A stretch of 38,617 nt of DNA from Rhizobiaceae bacterium (lineage in GTDB: Bacteria > Pseudomonadota > Alphaproteobacteria > Rhizobiales > Rhizobiaceae), in contig JAHDEP010000007.1 of assembly GCA_020628775.1 (NCBI GenBank), positions 1 to 38,617 on the forward strand. The letters are read 5' to 3'. Positions 33,558 to 38,617 of the stretch are shown here, one piece after another; the stretch's first letter is position 1; each line of letters opens with the position of its first letter. The position numbers and the translations under genes were made by a program. The notes beneath the pieces are model-generated. The model was not told where the DNA came from. It was given only the letters and a program-made list of their open reading frames with translations, and did no database searches.

Positions 33558-35789
33558 TCAGCTAACTTTAGCAGATTGTGCGGCATTTAATATTTTCGGA
33601 ACCAACTCATCTGGTGCTGAATCTGCAACCATCTGTCCCGCCTGTAGTAAGATTAATCGGTCGGCAAGATACATGTGGCTGGGGCGTTGAGTGACCAAAA
33701 CAACAGTTGCCTTGCGCTGAAGAACCTTCAGCGTGGTGATAAAGCGTTTATCTGCAACCGGATCAAGATCACTACCAGGGTCATCAAACATGTAAATAGC
33801 AGAGTTTGATAAATACGCTCGGGCCAAAGACAATTGACTTGAAAAACTTTTTGTCAATTTTCGCTGGAGTGCTGCAGTTAAGCGGGTATCGATGCCTTCT
33901 GGTAATTCTTCGACGGTCTTTCGGGCACCTGCAAGGTCAAGCGCGTGTTCTAGTTCACTAAGCGTTGCAACTGGGTTCGCGAACATCAGGTTCTGCGCAA
34001 TGGTGCCGTGGAAAAAGTCTGCCTGTTGACCAACGTAACCAATCGCACGTCTATATTGATAAGAATCTATCTGGCGCAGATTTAGCCCATCAGCAGCAAC
34101 AACCCCGACCTGGGGCGTGTAAAGACCAGCCATTAGTTTTAACAGCACAGATTTACCAGCACCTGAATCACCTGTAATCGCGATAAACTCGCGAGGCTTG
34201 ACGGTCAGCGATAGATTATAGATGCTCGGTGTTTGGGCAGATTGATGTTTAAATGCAACTTTGTCTAGTGTGATATGACCAGAGAATTGGCGTAGAATGT
34301 TTGGTCGCTTGCTTTCAACTTTTTCAGAGCGAAGACGCATCAAATTGTTGATCTGTTTAAACGTGCCAATCGTTGCATGGATCCGGCCCATTCCAAGAAA
34401 TACTGTTTGGATAGGGGAGAGCAAGCGCCAAATCAATGTCACCAATGCGATAAGCGCGCCTGCGGATAAATTCCCTTCAATCACCATCCCGGCACCCAAG
34501 CCGATGGTCAAAATACCTGTTACCATCACTAAAAGCTGCGAGATATTTTGCTGTAAAGCCTGGAATTGTTGCGCTTTGAATTGGGAAATAAGTGATTTTC
34601 CGGAAAGTTCACTCTCGCGTTCAATCCATAGTTTTTGCGCATTGTTTTCGATAATCGTTGAATGTTTCTCAACGGTTTCGACGACAAAGTTCTTGTGATT
34701 TTTCTTATGTTCGCCAGATTTTCGCATAATGCGTGCGCCAACCGGCATCAAGCCAACAGCAACGACGATATAAAGTGTTAAAAGCGCTAGCGATAAGAAG
34801 CCCAGATTACCACCAATTGCAAAAATTGCAGCTAAGAACACTAGAATAAACGGCGCATCGAGGATCGCGCTGCCTAAATGTCCCATAAACAGATCTCGAA
34901 TGCCGACAAATTGTTTAAATCGTGATAATTGCTCGCTTGCTCGCGCACTTTCGCTCATCAAAATAGGCAGGCTCAGCACTTGTTTAAATGCTGCAAGCGT
35001 AACCAATCCTTGAACTCGCGCACCAAGATAGGCAATCGTTTGCGCTCTGATTTGACGTAAAATCATGCCAGCTGCGATCGCTACAACCAGGCAACCAATG
35101 AAAGTAACGAGTGTCGAGGTGGATTTGGTGCCAATCACCTTGTCGTAGACCATCATGATGTAAAACGGCACGGCAAAATCAAACATATTGATAGCAAATG
35201 TTAAAATAAACAAACGCGTAAACAGGTTTTTAAAGCGCGAAAGGATCGACTGGAACCAGCCATGCTTACTTTCATTATCATTGGCTTCAATCGGGTCGAA
35301 TTTTTCAACCGTATAGAGCGTAACCAATTCGCCAGTGATTTGTTTATATTCGAATTTTTCCGTTTTGCCGTTGTAGATTAACAGCTGACCATTGTCAGCT
35401 AAATCTATCACAATCATCACGTCCTTGTTGTCTTCGCCCAGTAATATGGCAGGAAGAAACGATTGAGTGATCTGATTGACGGAAAGTTCTTTTTTCTGGG
35501 TTTTATAATTGATTCGAACCAGTAAGCTGCGCAAATCATCAACTGTATGCAGCGTATCAAAATGCGGCATCACTTCTTTAAGCTGACGCGCAGAACCGAC
35601 CCATTCTAAAAGGTTTAACAACGGTCCAATGCAATTTGCGGCCGGGCTAAGCTGCTTATCAACCCAATTGTTGTCGGCTCGATCATATGCGTTATAAACT
35701 TTTGCAAGCGAATGCTGGATGGAATTTGCATTTTCCAAAAGCGTATTTGCATTCATCTGCTGTTCTACATCTTTAAGTGTTTTTGTCAT
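33558..35789 (-). CDS. Type I secretion ABC transporter with C39-like domain, atypical NBD (subunit 1)
   Basis: A 743-residue ABC exporter half-molecule. Residues about 25-165 look like a degenerate C39 peptidase-like domain with no evident catalytic Cys/His. About 190-460 is a six-helix membrane domain, and about 505-735 the nucleotide-binding domain. Walker A is intact (GDSGAGKS, 540-547) and so is the Q-loop (GQQ). However, the signature position reads LTKSF (645-649) instead of LSGGQ, the Walker B Asp669 is followed by Asp670 rather than the catalytic Glu, and the H-loop His is Gln701 (VTQRPS). The D-loop SDLD is kept. It lies 18 bases after the second ABC gene, so both are co-transcribed and probably form a heterodimer. 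Confidence 0.92.
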   Translation of the reverse strand: MTKTLKDVEQQMNANTLLENANSIQHSLAKVYNAYDRADNNWVDKQLSPAANCIGPLLNLLEWVGSARQLKEVMPHFDTLHTVDDLRSLLVRINYKTQKKELSVNQITQSFLPAILLGEDNKDVMIVIDLADNGQLLIYNGKTEKFEYKQITGELVTLYTVEKFDPIEANDNESKHGWFQSILSRFKNLFTRLFILTFAINMFDFAVPFYIMMVYDKVIGTKSTSTLVTFIGCLVVAIAAGMILRQIRAQTIAYLGARVQGLVTLAAFKQVLSLPILMSESARASEQLSRFKQFVGIRDLFMGHLGSAILDAPFILVFLAAIFAIGGNLGFLSLALLTLYIVVAVGLMPVGARIMRKSGEHKKNHKNFVVETVEKHSTIIENNAQKLWIERESELSGKSLISQFKAQQFQALQQNISQLLVMVTGILTIGLGAGMVIEGNLSAGALIALVTLIWRLLSPIQTVFLGMGRIHATIGTFKQINNLMRLRSEKVESKRPNILRQFSGHITLDKVAFKHQSAQTPSIYNLSLTVKPREFIAITGDSGAGKSVLLKLMAGLYTPQVGVVAADGLNLRQIDSYQYRRAIGYVGQQADFFHGTIAQNLMFANPVATLSELEHALDLAGARKTVEELPEGIDTRLTAALQRKLTKSFSSQLSLARAYLSNSAIYMFDDPGSDLDPVADKRFITTLKVLQRKATVVLVTQRPSHMYLADRLILLQAGQMVADSAPDELVPKILNAAQSAKVS

Positions 35790-35807
35790 CTAAGGCCCAG
35801 CCTCCGA

Positions 35808-37577
35808 TCAAGATGCAGATTTTGCGGTCGAAGTGCCCGCTTGCGGTTTTTGGAAATCATCCGGCAACAGATGACCGTCTTGCATGCGATAACGCTGATC
35901 ACAAATTTTCAAGAAGGAAGGGCGACTTGAGAAGTAAACGGAAGTCATCTTGCCTTTGAGTGTAAGAAGACCATCAGCTAACAACTTATCTGAACGCATA
36001 TCCATATTGCTATTGGCGCCATCAAAAATAAACACTTTTGGCTGCCTGCGGATCGCGCGAGCGATTTTAATTCGCTGGAGAAAACCTGGTGATAAAATAG
36101 AAGCAGACCCGATACTTAAAACGGTGTCATATCCATCAGGGAGCTTGAAAATATCCTGTTCTAAGCCAATAAGACGTGAGGCTTCACGCGCGCTTTCCAC
36201 CAGATTGGCACTGCCGAACATGGTCAGATTATCAATAATTGTGCCTTCAAAAATCTCTGTTTTTGCAGAGACAAAGCCGATTTCACGATTAACACCCAAC
36301 TCGTGCCACTGTTTGGATGAAAATCCATCGGCAAATATGCTTCCACTTTCCGGCAAAAACTTGCCGTTAAGAAAGCTGACAAATTCCGTTCTTTCTGCAT
36401 TTTCCTGGCAATGGATTCCGATAAACTCGCCGGGTGCAGCGCTGAGATTATATGGCTGAACGTCTTTATTATCAGCGTTTGACGGTAGAACAAGATCTCG
36501 AATTCTAAACCCGCCGCTGAGCATTTTTTGGTCTGCCTCATCAGATTGCAGACCCTTATTTGCGATGCGATCAAAAACATTACAACGTTTTCTAGCGAGA
36601 CGAATGTTTTGAATTTCGTGAAATAGTGTCAGCGCACGGGCAAAAGGTTGCACCATCCGACCCGTTAGCAATGAACAACACGCAAGTGCAGCCAAACTCA
36701 TATCGCCACCGATAACAGCAACCGCTCCGACTGACACAACACAAATCATCATCATGTTGGAAAAGATAACGCCTTGTGTTTGAAGTTTGTTGGTACTGAT
36801 AATCGCGTTATAGCTCGAGACTGTTGATGTCTTTTGCAACATTTCAAATCGTCTGAGCAACTGACTTTCAACCGCCAAGTTTTTCACAGTTTGAATATTG
36901 GCAAATGTCTCAAGCAGAAAATCGTTCTGCCGTGTATCCTGCTGAGAGCGATTATCAAGGAATGATTGAATTTCCCGTCCTTGTAAAAAACTGAAGAGCC
37001 CAAAGGCGATAATCAGCACAATCGGTACAAAAACCAGCGCGCCACCAACCAATGCAACCATCGCTAAGAAGATGAAGGCCATTGGAATATCAATAAGAAT
37101 GGTTCGGTTTTGGCTGCCCTGGAAATTGCTATATTCAGCAATTGCATCCAAACCATCTAACCATTTGGCACGGGTTATGGTCGCACGTTCGCCAGGATTG
37201 GCATTTAACAACTGGTTCATGGCCAATTGTTGAGCGCGATGACCATTTTTTAACGCTGCCCAACCGAGAATATAAGATCTGAGGCTTCTTAAGATCGTAT
37301 CAAGGATAACAGCCGCTAAAAGGCCAGCAATGAGCCAAAACAACGTCGCGCCTGCTTGGTTTGGCAAAATTCGATCATATACCTGAAAAATGGCCAGCGG
37401 CATTGCAAGGCCCAAAAGGTTTGCAATCAATGAAATAACGAGAACCTGTTTTGTCAAAGGTGTATCAGCTTCTGCAACGACAGGGTTTTTATCGCTATTC
37501 GCAGCGCGAGTGTCTGCAATTTCCGAAGAAATCTCCTCGGATTTTGCGACCAATTTATCTGCGAATTTAAACGCCAT
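35808..37577 (-). CDS. Type I secretion ABC transporter with degenerate NBD lacking Walker A (subunit 2)
   Basis: A 589-residue ABC exporter half-molecule without a C39-like domain. Residues about 45-315 form the membrane domain and 355-570 the nucleotide-binding fold. At the Walker A position the sequence is GIHCQENAERTE (387-398), with no GK(S/T), so the canonical phosphate loop is gone. Walker B reads KVFIFDG (Asp519, then Gly520 in place of Glu), and the H-loop position is Ser550 (YFSSRPS). The signature is recognisable as LSPGF (495-499) before LQRIKIARAI. It is the first gene of the secretion operon, divergent from the adhesin-like gene. Vibrio MARTX toxin export by RtxB plus RtxE is a precedent for paired T1SS ABC proteins. 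Confidence 0.92.
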   Translation of the reverse strand: MAFKFADKLVAKSEEISSEIADTRAANSDKNPVVAEADTPLTKQVLVISLIANLLGLAMPLAIFQVYDRILPNQAGATLFWLIAGLLAAVILDTILRSLRSYILGWAALKNGHRAQQLAMNQLLNANPGERATITRAKWLDGLDAIAEYSNFQGSQNRTILIDIPMAFIFLAMVALVGGALVFVPIVLIIAFGLFSFLQGREIQSFLDNRSQQDTRQNDFLLETFANIQTVKNLAVESQLLRRFEMLQKTSTVSSYNAIISTNKLQTQGVIFSNMMMICVVSVGAVAVIGGDMSLAALACCSLLTGRMVQPFARALTLFHEIQNIRLARKRCNVFDRIANKGLQSDEADQKMLSGGFRIRDLVLPSNADNKDVQPYNLSAAPGEFIGIHCQENAERTEFVSFLNGKFLPESGSIFADGFSSKQWHELGVNREIGFVSAKTEIFEGTIIDNLTMFGSANLVESAREASRLIGLEQDIFKLPDGYDTVLSIGSASILSPGFLQRIKIARAIRRQPKVFIFDGANSNMDMRSDKLLADGLLTLKGKMTSVYFSSRPSFLKICDQRYRMQDGHLLPDDFQKPQAGTSTAKSAS

Positions 37578-37672
37578 GTGTTTTATGAAGCCAATCTAAT
37601 AAAATCTACCAGTCAATATGATTAGTAAATACACTAAAATTATTAGCATCTTATTAACCATAATTAGATTGC

Positions 37673-37684
37673 CGCAAGCTTGCG
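37673..37684. promoter_or_regulatory. 12-bp palindrome CGCAAGCTTGCG in the divergent secretion promoter region
   Basis: A perfect GC-containing palindrome lies in an otherwise AT-rich 270-base region between the ABC operon (minus) and the adhesin-like gene (plus). It is 96 bases from the ABC start and 62 bases before the predicted adhesin -35. It is a candidate operator; no bound protein can be named. Confidence 0.4.
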
Positions 37685-37745
37685 AAACCGCCCTGAATTG
37701 AGAAAATCTCTAGAAAACTATTGCCGAATTAAATCTGGAGTCATT

Positions 37746-37773
37746 TTGTTAACTATGAAGATATTTTTATAGA
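37746..37773 (+). promoter_or_regulatory. Predicted promoter of the cadherin-repeat protein gene
   Basis: TTGTTA (37746-37751) and TATAGA (37768-37773) are separated by 16 bases, a good sigma-70-like pair. The predicted transcript start near 37780 gives a leader of about 68 bases. Confidence 0.5.
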
Positions 37774-37780
37774 TCTTGTA

Positions 37781-37833
37781 ATGCCCCCCTCAACGTTTTG
37801 AAAACTTTTACATTTAAATTGAGGATTCGGCAT
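37781..37833 (+). promoter_or_regulatory. Stem-loop in the 5' leader of the cadherin-repeat protein gene
   Basis: ATGCC (37781-37785) pairs with GGCAT (37829-37833), and CCTCAA (37788-37793) pairs with TTGAGG (37819-37824). The two stems are joined by a 2 x 4 internal loop and closed by a 25-base AT-rich loop. The structure begins near the predicted transcript start and ends 5 bases before the AGGAG ribosome-binding site. It may stabilise the mRNA or govern access of ribosomes. Confidence 0.45.
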
Positions 37834-37847
37834 TTTCAGGAGTTAAT

Positions 37848-38617
37848 ATGTCTAAGGTTGAGCAAGGTTCGCAAAAAGCAGGTGCAGCTAAGAAAAACAA
37901 AATTGATACAGACAATTTTGATCTTGGGGGCGAAACGCCAATTGAACGCATGGATATTGTGCTGCCAGGCCAGGAAGAAATTGGTGCTGGCCTAGAGCAT
38001 GAAAATCAGCAACAATTAGAAAGCGGTCTTAATGCGCCGGCTTCGCAATCTCCGGGTAATAATTCGGCGGCTGGGCAGAATGCTAACTCCAATAATCAAG
38101 ACCCGTCGGCAAATAACGCTCCTGCCTCTGAAAATACATCGAACCCGGATAACAATGTCGAAGTTCAAAATACGCCCTCATTGGATGGTGTTGATCTAAA
38201 TTCTGTACAATCAGGCGCGGGCGCTCCATTAGCTCCTGAGCTTAATGCGCTTGATGAAGGCTCAAATACTTCCAACGCAAATCAACAAAGTTCGACCTCG
38301 TCAGGTGGCGGCACCACCACGCCAGGCGGCTCGGATGAAGTTAATGTTGCACCGACCGACATTGTTTATGATAACAGCTCTGTTGACGAGAATGCATCCG
38401 GCGGCACTGTCATCGCAACACTTTCAACAGTTGATGCAAACGATAGTGATACGCACACTTATGCAATTGTATCCGATCCATCGGGTTATTTTGAAATTGT
38501 TGGCGATGAAATTCGCCTTAAAGAAGGTGCTGATCTAGACTTTGAAACAGCGCCTTTGCACGAAATTACTATTCAGGCCACAGACAGCGCTGGTAACTCG
38601 TTTACTGAAACGATGAC
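37848..38617 (+). CDS. N-terminus of a large cadherin-repeat protein, likely T1SS substrate (3' partial)
   Basis: The frame opens at ATG 37848, preceded by AGGAG, and stays open to the window edge (256 residues seen). There is no signal peptide. Residues 1-60 are charged (MSKVEQGSQKAGAAKKNK...). About 60-165 is a low-complexity Asn/Ser/Gln/Gly/Ala/Pro linker. From about 168 a cadherin-like repeat begins (APTDIVYDNSSVDENASGG, later DLDFETAPLHEITIQATDSA). No signal peptide, Ca2+-binding-type repeats and divergence from a type I secretion operon point to a large exported adhesin or VCBS/RTX-like protein. I see no LapG-type di-alanine cleavage motif in the part visible. Total length and the C-terminal secretion signal lie outside the window. 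Confidence 0.85.
   Translation, partial: MSKVEQGSQKAGAAKKNKIDTDNFDLGGETPIERMDIVLPGQEEIGAGLEHENQQQLESGLNAPASQSPGNNSAAGQNANSNNQDPSANNAPASENTSNPDNNVEVQNTPSLDGVDLNSVQSGAGAPLAPELNALDEGSNTSNANQQSSTSSGGGTTTPGGSDEVNVAPTDIVYDNSSVDENASGGTVIATLSTVDANDSDTHTYAIVSDPSGYFEIVGDEIRLKEGADLDFETAPLHEITIQATDSAGNSFTETM

Noticed and set aside
37621-37680. Possible CtrA site (TTAA-N7-TTAA) in the secretion promoter region
   Set aside because: The best match is TTAA-N6-TTAG, which does not fit the consensus spacing.
37798-38538. Short open frames at 37798-37995 and 38245-38538 on +
   Set aside because: Out of phase with the cadherin-repeat frame that starts at a good AGGAG site at 37848 and runs to the edge.
1-38617. 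CRISPR arrays, tRNA/rRNA genes, transposons, phage genes
   Set aside because: No regularly spaced repeats, cloverleaf-like sequences, transposase motifs or integrase motifs were found by reading.

Overview
The window looks like a chromosomal segment of a low-GC (roughly mid-40s % by eye) alphaproteobacterium of the Hyphomicrobiales (Rhizobiales) type, probably marine. The evidence is family membership and order. The run pmbA - inositol-phosphatase/CysQ-like - DUF4170 - DUF374 acyltransferase - waaA - lpxK - (convergent) DUF2093 - mutL is the usual rhizobial arrangement, and the urease, TRAP transporter and tadA/rluB/rsmD blocks fit the same group. No tRNA, rRNA, CRISPR array, insertion sequence or phage gene was seen. 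Every stretch without a gene is shorter than 300 bases.

Layout. (1) 1-6741: tail of an unidentified gene, tadA, then rluB-rsmD-patatin on + facing a MATE exporter and a Kef-type antiporter on -. (2) 6851-14530: the pmbA-to-lpxK run on +, covering peptide/modulator maturation and Kdo/lipid A synthesis, ending against DUF2093 and mutL on -. (3) 14636-18815: a type-2 glycerate kinase, a soluble GGDEF-EAL protein with a degenerate GGDEF motif, and SelO. (4) 18891-23091: xylose catabolism (xylB-xylA on -, divergent ROK repressor on +), with overlapping divergent promoters around a 12-bp palindrome and a terminator at each end. (5) 23102-26483: a TRAP transporter (DctP, DctQ, DctM), with a hairpin between the binding protein and the membrane subunits. 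(6) 26710-31862: a urease operon ureA-ureB-(LprI-like)-ureC-(ABM monooxygenase)-(small conserved protein)-ureE-ureF-ureG. No ureD is present. Three 11-bp direct repeats lie upstream. (7) 32093-38617: a type I secretion locus with an HlyD-type adaptor and two ABC half-transporters, divergent from the start of a large cadherin-repeat secreted protein that runs off the right edge.

The most unusual part is the right end. The two tandem ABC half-transporters have complementary nucleotide-binding-domain lesions. One keeps Walker A but has lost the LSGGQ signature. The other keeps a recognisable signature (LSPGF) but has no Walker A. A heterodimer would therefore have one near-complete and one dead ATP site, and even the better site lacks the usual catalytic Glu and the H-loop His. 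The putative substrate gene has its own promoter, and its leader can fold into a hairpin beginning near the predicted transcript start.

Six genes (tadA, MATE, CysQ-like, DUF374, glycerate kinase, xylR) appear to start with TTG, most of them supported by a Shine-Dalgarno sequence 7-9 bases upstream. Many neighbours overlap by 4 bases, which suggests translational coupling.
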